Below, one piece after another: positions 23,716 through 35,894 of a stretch of DNA of 64,000 nt. The stretch covers positions 52,589,920 through 52,653,919 of the forward strand of contig OY282606.1 in NCBI GenBank assembly GCA_958298945.1. Reading direction: 5' to 3'. The DNA comes from Atherix ibis. Taxonomy: Eukaryota; Arthropoda; Insecta; Diptera; Athericidae. Both the position numbers and the translations under genes were made by a program. Position 1 is the stretch's first letter, and every line of letters begins with the position of its first letter. Below the pieces are notes generated by a model, which saw only the letters and a list, made by a program, of their open reading frames with translations, was not told the DNA's origin and did not search any database.

Positions 23716-26180
23716 TAAGATAGAAGAGGAAGTTTTCAGTTTTTGTTTTCAATATTAGTTGGAGATTTTTTATAGGACAACGTATAGAGTTAGTATAATT
23801 TGGAGCTTCTTTTCTTTAAAAAAAAATGCCAGAAATATTATTTCTTATATTTTTTTGATAAATTTGTATGGAAAATGTATAGAGTTTTAATTTTTGATAT
23901 AATTAGGAATACTTTAATGAAAATGTGTAGAGATTTTCCAACAATATTATTTGGAGATTGTTTTTTTATAGGGACAATTTTGAAATATGAATTTTTTCGC
24001 AAAAAAGTGTAAAATTTTTATATATTATTTTATTTACTATTTTTTTCTTAGGAAAAATTGTAGAGTTCTTATTTGTAATATTGTTTGAATATATTTTTTT
24101 AAAAAAGCCTAGAATAATTATTATTAATATTATATGTTCACGTATTTTTATTTGAAAAAAAGTAAGGAAAAGGTTAAAGGTTTTTACAATAAATAATTTT
24201 AATTTTTTTAATATTTTTTGAAGATTTTTTTACCAAAAAAAATGTAGAATATTTATTTTTGATAAAATTCGGAATTTTTTAAGGAAAACATGTACCGTTT
24301 TTATAACAATATTATTTGGAGCTAATTTTTTTTAAAGGCAGAATTTAAAAAAAAATTCTAAGTAAGTTTTTATATATAATTTCATTTTCCCCTACGAAAA
24401 TGTGTAGAGTTCTGATTTGTAATATTATTTGGAGATATTTTAAAAAAAAAGCCTAGAATTTTTATTATCAATATTTTGTAGATTTTCGTGTGAAAAAATG
24501 TGAAGGAAAAGGTTAGGGGTTTTTATAATGAACGATTTTTTTTTAAAAATAATATTTGGATATAGTTTTACGCAAAAAAGTGTAGAGTTTTGATATCATT
24601 AGGAATTTTTTAATGAAAACGTGTGGAGATTTTACAACAATATTATTTGGAGATTATTTTTTTTTAAAGGGAGAATTTTAGAAGTACGAATTTTTTCGCC
24701 AAAAGGATAAAGTTTTTCTATATTATTTTATTTAGTATTTTTTTCCCCCAAGAAAAAGTGTAGAATTCTTATTTGTAATTTTATTTGAAGATATTTTTTT
24801 TTTTAAAAAAAGCCTAGAATTTTTATTATCAATATTTTTTAGATTTTTGTGTGAAAAAAAGTGAAGGAAAAGGTGAAGGGTTTTTATAATGAACGATTTT
24901 TAAAAAAAATAATATTTGGATATAGTTTTACGCAAAAAAGTGTAGAGTTTTGATATCATTAGGAATTTATTAATGAAAACGTGTGGAGATTTTACAACAA
25001 TATTATTTGTAGATTATTTTTTTTTAAAGGCAGAATTTTAGAAATACGAATTTTTTCGCCAAAAGGATAAAGTTTTTCTATATTATTTTATTTAGTATTT
25101 TTTTCCCCAAGAAAAAGTGTAGAATTCTTATTTGTAATTTTATTTGAAGATATTTTTTTTTAAAAAAAGCCTAGAATTTTTATTATCAATATTTTTTAGA
25201 TTTTTGTGTGAAAAAAAGTGAAGGAAAAGGTTAAGGGTTTTTATAATGAACGATTTTTAAAAAAAATAATATTTGGATATAGTTTTACGCAAAAAAGTGT
25301 AGAGTTTTGATATCATTAGGAATTTATTAATGAAAACGTGTGGAGATTTTACAACAATATTATTTGTAGATTATTTTTTTTTAAAGGCAGAATTTTAGAA
25401 ATACGAATTTTTTCGCCAAAAGGATAAAGTTTTTCTATATTATTTTATTTAGTATTTTTTTCCCCAAGAAAAAGTGTAGAGTTCTTGTTTGTAATATTAT
25501 TTGAAGATATGTTTTTTAAAAAAAAAGCCTAGAATTTTTATTATCAATATTTTTTAGATTTTTGTGTAAAAAAAAGTGAAGGAAAAGGTTAAGGGTTTTT
25601 ATAATGAATGATTTTATTTTTAATATTATTTGAAGATTGTTTTTTTAAAGGGAGAATTTAAGAAATACGAATTTTTTCGCCAAAAGGATAAAGTTTTTCT
25701 ATATTATTTTATTTAGTATTTTTTTCCCCAAGAAAAAGTGTAGAATTCTTATTTGTAATTTTATTTGAAGATATTTTTTTAAAAAAAAAAAGCCTAGAAT
25801 TTTTATTATCAATATTTTTTAGATTTTTGTGTGAAAAAAAGTGAAGGAAAAGGTTAAGGGTTTTTATAATAAATAATTTTATTTTTCATATTATTTGGAT
25901 ATATTTTTATGCAATAAAGTGTAGAGTTTTTACTTTTCACATTTTTTTGATTTGTTTTAAGAATATTGTACTGAGCTCTGACTTTTGGTATTATTTGGTG
26001 AATTTTTTTTTTAAAGAACTTTTAAGAAACATTATTTTTAATATTATTTGGATATATTTTTTTACGTAAAAAAATTGTGGAATATTTATTTTTGATATCA
26101 TTAGGAATTTTTTTAAAGACAACGTGTTGATATTTTACATTTTATTTAATTTAAATGTTTTTATTAGAAAAGGCATAGAA
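23716..26180. repeat. Tandem array with about 360 bp higher-order units
   Basis: The word TTTTACGCAAAAAAGTGTAGAG recurs, with its CGC at 24571, 24931 and 25288 (periods 360 and 357). TTTTTTCGCCAAAAGGATAA recurs at 24697, 25057, 25414 and 25678, the last spacing of 264 bp marking a partly deleted unit. Each unit is made of about six related 50-75 bp sub-repeats of the pattern AAAAGTGTAGAG, T-rich, ATATTATTTGGAGAT, T-run. Flanking DNA at about 23716-24560 and after 25880 holds the same sub-repeats in diverged, unordered form. This pattern of homogenised centre and decayed edges is typical of satellites. Confidence 0.85.
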
Positions 26181-28603
26181 TTTTTATGCTTCATTTTATT
26201 TAGAATTCATATCTTCTGCACCAGAGTATCGAGATTTTACTTTTCATATAATTTAATATATAACAATTATATTTATTTTAAAACTGAGAATTATTTCTGG
26301 CACAGATTTCTGACAGCTTTCGAAGAAATTAAGGTTTTTTAGTAAATTCTATTTCGTTTCGGATAACAATAATTTATTATAAGGAAATAGTAAATTTAAT
26401 AGTAAATATTGAGTGTCTTATATACGTTATCCTCTTTAATCAAATTTTATGCCAAATAATAAATTCTAAAAATATTTTTCTATTAATTCTCTTAAAGAAT
26501 TTTTATTCATATTTACAAATTTAGGAAATTTGTGTACTTCAATAAAACTCTCAGGTGTAGACTTATTAAATATGGAAGAAATATAATGAGACTCTTTTCT
26601 AAACATTTTATTCTACTTTTATAGATTAATTTTGTCACTTTCAGAGTAGTTTTTTTGTGGAGCAATGCTGGAAGGATTGTAAAATTTCGGTTTATATCTA
26701 AATGATTTGCAAAATGGTGTTTTTTTTTTAATATTAGTTTTCTTCTTTCATATTAGTTTAATTTTTATCTATTTATTTAAGGCCCTTCTTAAAAAAAATA
26801 TATTTTTATGTAGATTTATTTTTACTGGAGCTGAATTAAAAAATTTTGATCAAATAATTTAAGAAAAACAAAATAAAAAAAATATTCCAAAAAGTTTTTG
26901 ATGATAATTATCATTTTTAAATATAACAAAACATTTTAAATTCTTTTCAGATTTGTTCAGTTAAATAATAACGAATAACCACTTTTTTAAAAAAATCTTC
27001 AAAATTTTGTACAACACCAAATATTATAGCAAAAACTTATGTAAATGGAAAAGAATTTTTGAAATTATAATTGAGTTCTCTAGTTTCTAATTTACTAACA
27101 CATCAAATAAAAAACAAAAATATAAAAATAAAATATTCACAAAATTCTTCAAGATTTTTTTTTTTCAAAATAAAAAAAAAGTCTTTTGAATAAATTAAGT
27201 TATTCATCCAAACAACAATTTAATATTCAACAAATTAAGTAATCAATGGACGAAAGAAGAAAATCGACAATCTACTAAAAATAAATCTACACAAAAATCT
27301 TAATTAAAAATTCAATTTCTTAATTTTATCAACAGTAAATAAAACCAAAAAAAAAATTATAATTTAATAGCTTATACAATAAATTAGAAAATAGAAAAAT
27401 ATAAAAACAAAAATCCAATAAAATTTATTCTTTCTAATCTTCGGTCTAAGCCACAGACTTAACGGCGGGATTTTCTAATCAATTTTCAAAAATCTTAACA
27501 TAATAATTATGATTTTAGAATAACGATGGAAAAAATGAAATTAAATAGCAGAGAAATAAGAAAAAAAATTAAAGAGAATCTTTTAAAATTTATAACATAA
27601 TTTGGATACCTTTCAGAATTGAGAACCATTTCACATAAAATTTGGGCTGTCCTTTCTTTAAGATCTTCAAAAGGCTCAGACCGACTCCATTTTTTTTCTT
27701 TTTCAAAATAAAAAAATTTTCTTGGATTGGTTTTCAAGTCTCTTCTTTTTTGATAATTGGAAAACAAAAGCAACAAAAATACCTGAAAGCAGGTTCATTC
27801 GATAGAAAAATTGATTTTGTAGACAAATCGATTAAGAAATCTTTAAGAAAATAGAATAATACATAAAAAGAAAAGGATAAAAACAAGTATTTTTTTTTAA
27901 AAAAAAGGAAAAAATGCAGTCTTTTTATTTTTATAATTAGGAGACAGAACCAAATATCATCTGATAAATAAGATAGAGAAAAAAATCTTTGAAAAGTAAA
28001 GAACTAAAAACCAAACGGATCATTTCTATAAAAAGAAGAGAGAGGGAAAGAAGAACAATCGCATACAAATTCCCACAGATAAGAACGGATAACATGCGAT
28101 CATACAAATGAGTACAAAAAAACTATTATTTTATGAAAATGTCATAGAAGAGAAGAGAGAATAAAAATGTTCAGAGACAACATAATTAATGGCAGCAGAT
28201 CCCCAGGGTTGCGGCTGTTCGTGCAACGGCACGATTGGCTATCGTTTTTTATCGTATCAAGTTCGCTGTCTCTCTTGTAAGCATACATACCAGCTTGATT
28301 ACTACTTTTCCTATAAAACGAATGATGCTAGAGTGAAAAGGAACTGAGTTTAGTTGTTGTTTTCTTTTTCACGCACATACCTTTCTGGTTTATATTTGGA
28401 ATAATTTCAATTTTTCATCCAACCCAGGTACACATTTTTTATGTCTTTCATATTTTTACTTTTGTAAATGAGAAGAAAAAAAAACTATTTTTCCAATTTT
28501 ATAATAATTTTATCATAACGATGATCAGAGAAAGACGAGATGAAGAAAAAGAAACAGAAAAAATTATAGTCATTTGAAACGATTGAAACGGAAAACAGCA
28601 GGT

Positions 28604-28643
28604 AACCAACCACCAACCAACCAACCAACCAACCAACCAACCA
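28604..28643. repeat. (CCAA)n microsatellite
   Basis: CCAA is repeated nearly perfectly over about 40 bp. On the minus strand it reads as a spurious Trp/Leu/Val/Gly-rich peptide, so the frame at 28485-28685 is an artefact of the repeat. Confidence 0.85.
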
Positions 28644-28649
28644 TATTAT

Positions 28650-28683
28650 AAGCAGCGTCAGCAACAGCAGCAGCAGCAGCAGC
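28650..28683. repeat. (CAG)n microsatellite
   Basis: A short CAG/CAA run lies just upstream of the candidate signal-peptide exon. In insects such runs are common both in coding exons and in UTRs. The surrounding frame is not open for long, so a UTR or intronic place is more likely. Confidence 0.8.
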
Positions 28684-28811
28684 ATATCGTTGGGCAGCAG
28701 AATAGCTTCGGAATTATTTCAAGTCAGAAAAACGATAAACGATAAATGTTCGAACAATTAAATAAATTATCAACGGTCTTACCTGTTTCGAATTAATTTT
28801 TTTTTATAAAA

Positions 28812-28907
28812 ATGCGCTTCCCATTTTTGAAATTAACTTGTATTCCGATGGCGATGATGACGATCATCATGATCGGCGGCAGCGTTTCACATACAATTCA
28901 CAGAAAG
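28812..28907 (+). CDS. Candidate 5' coding exon with signal-peptide-like sequence
   Basis: An ATG in good insect context (ATAAAAATG) opens 32 codons that begin MRFPFLKLTCIPMAMMTIIM and continue with GGSV. Basic residues are followed by a hydrophobic core and small residues, as in a secretory signal. The frame meets a good splice-donor match, AAAG then GTAACA with GT at 28908, in phase 0. Past the donor the frame runs on to 29048 without recognisable features, so a spliced exon is more attractive than a 78-codon gene. A first exon of a secreted or cell-surface protein would fit, but no downstream exon is visible here, so the call is weak. Confidence 0.25.
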
Positions 28908-30177
28908 GTAACAACTGCACGTACACGTATAATCATCTACCTTGATTTCTTTGTAGCAATATTTTTCCCTCTACCCCTCGTAACCCCCTCTCCAAAGAAA
29001 CCATTTGCTTCGAGAATATTTAGTGCGAGAGTTGGGCCTATATTGTGAGGATCGTCCATTTTGATAGGCATTAAAGGCAACAATTTGTGAGGCACCGCAT
29101 GCGTTACGATCACGACAACTTGATACAAAGTGTTTTCGTTTTTGTTTTATTTTTTTTTGCTCTCGTAAAAGTAGTTATACTCCCAATTTTATTGTCGTTA
29201 ATTTTATTCTTTTCCTTTTTGCTGGTAGTGAATTTTACATGAAAAAAAGTTTTCTTTTTCTGGTTTTAACGCAAGAATATACGCACACATATACATAGAA
29301 GAAGTTGATTTTACATTGGATGAAAAAAATGTTTTCAAATTATTCAAGTGGAATTTTAAAAATATGACAAAAAATCATATTAAATAATGTTGATAATATT
29401 TTCTATATCATCTCCATAATTCTCCAAAATGTAAACGTTTAATCCTTATTTATCTAATGATCCCTTATATATTTCTATGTTGTTTAAATTTTTATAAATA
29501 ACCTTTTATATTGGCAGGAATTGTTAAGGAAGATGTTAAATTATTTCTAAAGTCCTGTTTTCAGATAAATTTCTTAATAGAATTTTTATTTAAAGCTAAA
29601 ATATTATAGTTAAGTTTTTCTAGTAAAATAAATGTGGACATTGAGACCAGCAAACGAAATTACCGATGATGATGGGTTTTGATGACTTTGAAATGTTCAA
29701 CTAAAATGTCTTATTAAATATGTTAGCAATTTTGTTTTATTTTTGAGTTCAGTATTAGTTAAATGCAGGTATTTTCGTATTGAAAATAGTAATTTTATTT
29801 GAAAAAAAACGTCATTTTTGAATGATTTCGATTAGCAATTGAATTCAGAATTTTTTCATAAAAAAAACTTTTTATATTAAAAAAAAGAGATTTTTAAAGT
29901 TTTCTCTTTCAATTAGTACAAAAAAAAATAGTTGATAAAGAACTTATCAATAACAAGAGCATTATACCTTTTTTTAGAAAATATGTTATTTCTTCAATAT
30001 AAAGCTTAGACTACGATTAAACCATTCGAGAAATGTTCGTAATATTAAAGCCAATTTTGCATCTCAAATTCGTACAATTGGGCAAATTTCTTAACACTGA
30101 TTACATGGATCAATGAACGAATTATTGTCTCAGCTCAAACATTTTTGGTAAAGTATTGAGAGGCGAAATGATAAGGT

Positions 30178-31075
30178 CTGGATCACGAACTCGAAACTTC
30201 GAACAATTGACGAGCAGTTTTTTTAACGATTACACATGAGCTCGATCAAAGTTCGCCCAGTCAGAATTTGTTCGAGCGACGATTTTTTCCTTCATCCATT
30301 TGACATTTGACATTTGTTTCGTTTTTATGAACGATTTTCAATTTTGTTTTTTTCGCATTTTAATTTAAATAATATAAAAGAAAATGGTAAATATATTAGA
30401 AAATGGAAAATACACGTAGGATAATGGAAGAAAATGCAGTTACTGAAAACAAAGTTTGGCAATGTGAGCAATAATTTGTTGATCGTACTCCAGGCCGCGG
30501 TGAGCTGATCCCGATCTTTATTTTCTAAAAAAGAAATCATTCAATACATATGGGCTTACCATGATAAAGTAAATTAATTTTATGACATCGTCATGCGGGT
30601 AAGTGGCAGTGACCTTGAGGTTAGACATATAATCCGAACATAATATGTTCGACAGACAATCCCACATCATTTCCATCATCAAATAATACTTTTTCAGACA
30701 TTTTTCTTCTGCAAATACTCGAAACTGGAAAGAAAAAACGTTCTTCATAAAAATCACAATGCGCAATGTCAAAATTTTCGTAATGTTGACGCTCAAATAC
30801 GCAACTCAAATGATCATTTTCATACAAGCTCCATGTTTCAGCTTATTACCTAAAATGATCGAGCATCTAGAAGATGAGACAATTACACTATTCGAGCAAT
30901 TATTCATTTATTTTTTCGTCCCGCATATGCTCGATTGATGGGAAGGTGTTCGTCCTACATGCTCGACTATATAAAAACCGCTCAAGCCGGTATAGTGGAC
31001 GATTTTTTCTAAAATTTTAGTATTTTTTGGAATGGTATAATCGAAGCTTTAGATAACACCGTTCCAACACCGAAT
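30178..31075 (-). repeat. 0.9 kb dispersed repeat, copy 1 (with conserved frame)
   Basis: This stretch matches 34997-35875 over nearly its whole length, sharing for example ATGAGCTCGATCAAAGTTCG and CATTTGACATTTGACATTTG. It has about 150 extra bases near 30890-31000. On the minus strand both copies carry a similar frame. In copy 1 it includes EKVLFDDGNDVGLSV near 30700 and ENKDRDQLTAAWSTINKLLL near 30500. Between these lies a donor-like GTAAGC and an acceptor-like TTTTTTAG, only about 40 bp apart. I do not recognise the protein. No terminal inverted repeats were found, so it could be a transposon fragment, a retrocopy or a local duplication. Confidence 0.65.
30325..30540 (-). pseudogene. Unrecognised frame conserved between two repeat copies
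   Basis: The N-terminal third reads ENKDRDQLTAAWSTINKLLL. In the second copy, at about 35150-35345 on the same strand, it is ENKDRDQLTAASGTIEKLLL, so the frame is kept while bases change. After about 25 residues the two copies diverge into unrelated low-complexity residues, which suggests an exon end or loss of constraint. An acceptor-like pyrimidine tract plus AG lies directly before the ENKDRDQ codons in both copies. The D/R/A-W spacing faintly resembles a MADF/Myb-like helix, but this is speculation. Confidence 0.3.
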
Positions 31076-31637
31076 GACAAATTCGTAACAAGCAAGCATG
31101 ATGAAATCATGTATATTCGTTCAATTTTCCTTTTCTCATGCTTTCCACTAGCAAAAACTGCTCGTTCACGATCAAAAATCGTACAATCGCTCGTTCTGTT
31201 TGGGGCAAAAATATGCCCGTTTTTATCTACTTTGGTAAAAATCAAAATATATCAATTTTTAAATTTGTATTTGAGATTAATTTAAAATATTTGAAATTTT
31301 GTACAATATGACCAAATTTGTATGCTGGGTCTCTGACAACCACGATAGTAACACCCAAAAGTTCAATACAATATGCCCAGTAACACCTTCAAATTTAATA
31401 CTGTAAGTCCAAATAGGTTCTAAAATACCAAAAATCGGTAAAAATAATTATTATTTTTTGCAATGAAAGTGTATAAAAATGAGTGGCTTATGTAAAAAGC
31501 TTAATTTACATTCACTCTAAACTTCTTGAACTAGTTTTGAAAATTTCAACCATAAGATTATTATGAATTTTGAAATTATATCGTTAATAATTTTTTATTT
31601 AAAACTGGCAATATTATCTGTTTAAATAGCAGCTATA
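31076..31637. other. AT-rich DNA, no gene seen
   Basis: There is nothing recognisable between the 0.9 kb repeat and the mariner. A minus-strand frame at 31009-31245 overlaps the repeat edge and has no known motif. Confidence 0.5.
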
Positions 31638-32780
31638 CCAGGTGTATAAGCTTAAATCCGCTGTTTGTTCATAGATGGCGTGATATTAAACTACCATGGG
31701 CACGTCATACTTTTTTTATAAGTTTGACATCTGTCAATATTAATCAGTGGACATTGTCAGCAATTTCGTACAACAATATACATTTTTCCATTGGCAATCA
31801 TGTCTAGTTTTGTGCCAGAAAAAGAGCATATGCGGGGAGCTATGCTTTTATGCTTCAATTTGAAGAAATCGGCTGCCGAATCGTATCGAATGCTTATGGT
31901 GGCCTATGTTGATACTGCTTTATCGGAAACAATGTGCCGAGATTGGTTTCGTTGGTTCAAAGACGGCAATTTTGACTTGCGGGACCAGAAGCGTGAAAAT
32001 CGGCCTAGGAAGGTTGAGGACTATCAATCGCAGTCTTTTTTGGACACATTCAAATTCTTGCTCGCCAGACAAAAAAAAAAGTTGTTCCCACATGGGATTG
32101 AAACAGGCGATGAAAAGTGGATATATTTCGAGAATCTTAAACGCAAGAAATCGTGGGTTGATTCCGGCCAACCATCAAAATCTTTCCCAAGATGCTTCGG
32201 ACGGAAGACGATACTATGCGTTTGGTAGGACCAGCAGGGTATCGTCTACTATGAGATGTTGAAACCTGGTGAAACAGTCAATGTTTTTTGCGTGAAAATA
32301 GGAAGGATTATCAACAAACACATGACAAAGTGATTTTCCTCCACGACAACGCACTATCGAACACGTCAAAAGTGCTCCGAAACTACTTGGAGACACTCAA
32401 CTGGGAGGTGATACTCCACCCCGCTTATTTAGCAGACCTGGCCCTTTCCGACTACCACCTGTTTTCGTCGATGGGCCACGCGCTCGCTGAGCAGCACTTC
32501 GATTCTTGCGAAGGCGTCCGAAAATGACTTGATGAGTGGTTTGCCTCGAAAAAGAAGGAATTTTTTTTAGCGTGGTACCCACAAATTACTTATCCTAGCT
32601 AGCTACACATTTTCAAAGTACTTAATTTATTATAAAATAAATTTATTTTTTTTATTCAAAGTACTTATCCTAGCTAGCTACACATTTTCTCATTCTGTCG
32701 GGCAATTTGTGGGCTTTCTATTTAAAAAAACATGTATTTTTTTGACTAAAAAACAGCGGATTTAAGTTTTTTATACCTGA
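31638..32780 (+). mobile_element. Mos1-like mariner, copy M2 (rearranged)
   Basis: The element is 1143 bp. The left end is CCAGGTGTATAAGCTTAAAT at 31638, preceded by TA. The right end in reverse complement reads TCAGGTATAAAAAACTTAAA. It is oriented opposite to the M1 and M3 copies. Near the 3' end, at about 32585-32720, a local inverted duplication has scrambled the C-terminal coding region: CTTATCCTAGCTAGCTACAC occurs twice in the same direction. The right end abuts a Jockey-like RT fragment. Confidence 0.87.
31800..32650 (+). pseudogene. Mos1-like mariner transposase, M2 (deleted, stops)
   Basis: The start MSSFVPEKEHMRGA at 31800 matches the subfamily N-terminus. The first helix-turn-helix is complete here (SAAESYRMLMVAYVD to MCRDWFRWFKDGNFD). 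About 55 residues holding the second helix-turn-helix are deleted between YQSQSFLD and FLLARQK. The first aspartate is present (ETGDEKWIYF). A TAG replaces the residue after CVW at about 32226. A deletion after GETVN shifts the frame, and then FLHDNALSNTSK and LALSDYHLFSSMGH carry the second and third aspartates. A further stop after GVRK and the inverted duplication end the C-terminus. It complements M1, whose second helix-turn-helix survives. Not functional. Confidence 0.85.
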
Positions 32781-32789
32781 AAGTCTTGG

Positions 32790-33040
32790 TACACTGCGCG
32801 TATAAATCAGAACCGAGAAAACTACCTTGTGGAACACCAACTGTTATAGTTGATATTCCTGAGCCTTGAATATAGTCTGCAAATTACTTAAAAATAACAA
32901 TGCGAACGGCAAAGTTTTAATATAAGTAAATAATGGAAGTGTGAAAGGCTATAGAAATATGTTCCCCCAAAAGTCTAGGATACTACATACGATCAAAGGC
33001 TTTTCAGTTATCAAAAAATACTAGTTCCCCAAAAGAAAGC
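32790..33040 (-). pseudogene. Jockey-like reverse transcriptase fragment
   Basis: One minus-strand frame with four stop codons contains RT motif A as LVFFDN-stop-KAFDRM (about 33035 down to 32986). About 50 residues on comes GVPQGSFLGSDLY (32839 down to 32801), the usual motif B region of non-LTR reverse transcriptases. The spacing between the two blocks is normal for the Jockey group, and the catalytic YADD block is not present. The fragment is cut at the 32780 end by the mariner terminus, so the mariner may have inserted into it or deleted its neighbour. Confidence 0.75.
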
Positions 33041-34996
33041 AGTGTGCCATCGAAAAAAAAAAATTATTTTCTTTTAAATAATAATAACCTTATTAGTTTA
33101 AAAAATTACAAATATCAAAAATAAGAAAATTTTAATAAACAAATACTGTCAACAAAAAAAAATTTAAAAAAATATTACACATCAAAAATAATTAAAAAAT
33201 ATTAAAATTAAAATATGGTCGTTATTTTTATGAAAACAGAAAAAAAATTAGTTCACCAAATTATTGAGATAGAGTTTTTTTTTCATTTTAACTTTTTGTT
33301 AGGTAAAAGAATAGGAAAGAAAACAATTTTTTGCCATTTATTAATGAATAGAGTAAAAGAGGTACTGAATGTGAAACCTGCACTGATCTTGCCCTTTGAT
33401 ACTCAACTTTTCGTTCATCTCTCTTCTACACTGTATATGAATATCGTTTTTTTTCCATTCTCGTTTATTGTGCGTACGATATTCAAAACCAGAAATTACT
33501 CACATATACAAGTACACACCCATCCGTGCCTATGCCCATCCAATAGCCTAAAAGGTTTGCTTTCTTTTCTTTTCCTTTCACACTTTATGTACAATAATTC
33601 CACCATCTTTTTCCTTCTGGCCATATTCCTCATAAATTGAAAATATTAAAATTTCTACAAGAATTTTATTGTTTCAAAGAAAAAACTCTACGTACTAAAT
33701 GAATTCATTTGTAAGGTAAAACAACTATAATTAATAAAAACATTATATATGACGCAGTACACGATAATTTTCATACAGTGTATTCCATTCGATTAAAAAA
33801 TAAAAACAATTCAACATGGCAGCAAAATAGGCAGAAAGTACACGGCGATAATCGTTGTTGCGATAAAATTTGTTTAACTTGAACACGATTTTTACTCTTA
33901 AATAATTTATGTTCCGTTAATCTTTTTTTTTGTGTTATGATAAAATTAGTATAAAGAGGAAAAGTTTAGCTTTTATTTTTATAATAAATTCTTAGAATCT
34001 CACACAAACTTTGAAGATTATGTACACGTTCAGTTCTACGATTGAACAAGCTGGAATTTAAGCAAGTTTTCCAAAGTTTTCTTTTCTTTTAACTTGTTTT
34101 CTTTTCTTATTGCAAGAAAAATCGTAATTTTCAAGTGGTCGGCCAAATGGACTGGAACTACTTGAAAAAGTTCCACTTTTGATTTCTTGTTTGCTTAGCA
34201 CTAAACTAGTATTTATGCTGTATTTTCCCATAAATATACAATGTATATTATGAAAAAAAAAATTATCAATAAAAATAAGATAAAATCAATTAAAACAAAA
34301 GAAGAAGAAAATTGTTTGGCTTATTTTTGCTGTTCCAGTTTTTTATGATGGAAACTATTGACGTTTTTGCAATCTCAAGCAGAAACTAATTCTCGAATTC
34401 AACATTTTGCAACAAATCAAAAAAGAAAAATTTCAAATATAACATTTTATTAAGATTGAGTTTAAGAGAGCTCTGATGTGGAATGTAATTAGGTCTAGTT
34501 GAATCAAAATAAACCCAAACCCAATTAGGCGTAAATTACACATCCTAGTTTTTATTAAAGCATTTTATACAAAGTCTTAGTAATTATTGAAATCAACTTA
34601 ATTAATGAAACCACTTTTTTTCTTTGTGTAAAAAGATAAAATTTCTTAATATTTCCTTCAAATCAATCTTAATTTTATATTTTATAAATTACGAGTATCT
34701 TATTAAAAAAAGGAGTTTATTTTTGATTACATTGGAGATTTTTAAATTTTTTCTGCTTTTTTGGAGTAAATTGTTTATTATCAATTAAAAATTCTCCATC
34801 GAAAGTAAATTTTTTGAATATAATGAAAACCTAAAATACAGTTGCATATACAGATAACTAGTAATTTATACGGTAAAGCACTCAGTTTCAAAGTGTTTTT
34901 CTAATTTATTTTCCTGAAATAGAGCAGGATCTTTTAAAATAAAATCCATAATCAAAGATTATTTCATATTTTTACTTAACTCCTTGCCAATGTCCT
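33041..34996. other. AT-rich DNA, no gene seen
   Basis: No supported feature. A forward frame of 141 codons at 33215-33640 starts in low-complexity sequence and has no recognisable domain. The complex patch near 33380-33600 is a possible conserved non-coding segment. Confidence 0.45.
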
Positions 34997-35875
34997 TCTG
35001 ATGGGAACGCAAATCTTCGAACAATTTACAAGCGGTTTTTCACGCATACACACATGAGCTCGATCAAAGTTCGCCCAGTCAGATTTTGTTCGAGCTACGA
35101 TTTTTTTCTTCATCCATTTGACATTTGACATTTGTTTCATGTTCATGAACGATTTTCAATTGTGTTTTTTGCGTTAAAAAGCATAAAAGAAAATGGTAAA
35201 TATATTTCAAAATTGAAAATAGGAAAATGCAATAGAATACACCAACGGAAACAAAGTGCAGAAATGAGAGCAATAATTTCTCGATTGTGCCCGATGCCGC
35301 GGTCAACTGATCGCGATCTTTATTTTCTGAAAGTGAAGCTTTCCACACATATGGGTTCACCTAGGTCAAGCGAATTAATTTAATGATATCGAAGTGGCAA
35401 AGATCTTCAGGTCAGATTGCTCTTTTTTCTGTGGCTGGCAGATGTATTTATAAACGATTTTACCGACGTTTGCTTCGATGAATCTGAATTTCCTTTTTTT
35501 GACAGATAAGTCTACATCACTTCCATCATCAAACAACACTTTTTTTTCTTTTTTTTATTGTACAAACACTCGGAAAATCGAAACAAACAAAAAAGAGTTT
35601 TTCACATTCTTTCTTACAAATCACAATGCAAAATATCAAAATTTCCATAATGTTCACGCTCGAACACGCAGCTCGAATAAGCATTTTCATATAAGCTGCG
35701 TGTTTCAGCATGTTGCCTAAAATGATCGAGCGTCTACAATTTGAAACAATTACACTATTAGAGCAATTCTCCATATTTTGTTCGTCAAGCTGAAAATAAT
35801 GCACGATTTTTCCTAAAATTTGAGCATTTCTCGAATGGTGGAATCGAAGCTTTAAATTTCACTGTTCAGGCAATG
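34997..35875 (-). repeat. 0.9 kb dispersed repeat, copy 2 (with conserved frame)
   Basis: This is the partner of 30178-31075 in the same orientation, about 4.8 kb away. Here the minus-strand frame carries KVLFDDGSDVDLSV near 35530, and ENKDRDQLTAASGTIEKLLL near 35320-35265 after an acceptor-like CTTTCAG. The donor-like site upstream is GTGAAC. Blocks of clear identity alternate with diverged A/T tracts, so the duplication is not recent. Confidence 0.65.
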
Positions 35876-35894
35876 CCCGATTTAAAACGGAAAC

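Larger units (their letters stand above)
26181..30175. other. AT-rich DNA with GC-richer island at 28.0-29.1 kb
   Basis: 26181-28020 is low-complexity with no gene. 28030-28390 and 28590-29130 are more complex, with CCAA and CAG microsatellites and the candidate first exon at 28812. 29130-30175 returns to A/T tracts. No recognisable protein was found beyond the candidate exon. Confidence 0.4.

Noticed and set aside
1931..26180. Tandem arrays as CRISPR
   Set aside because: Units of 360-460 bp with internal sub-repeats, no unique spacers and no cas genes, in eukaryotic-looking DNA.
28485..28685. Minus-strand frame with a Trp/Leu/Val/Gly-rich repeat peptide
   Set aside because: It is translation of the CCAA and CAG microsatellites.
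33215..33640. 141-codon forward frame as a gene
   Set aside because: Low-complexity N-terminal half and no recognisable domain; fits chance in A/T-rich DNA with a complex patch.
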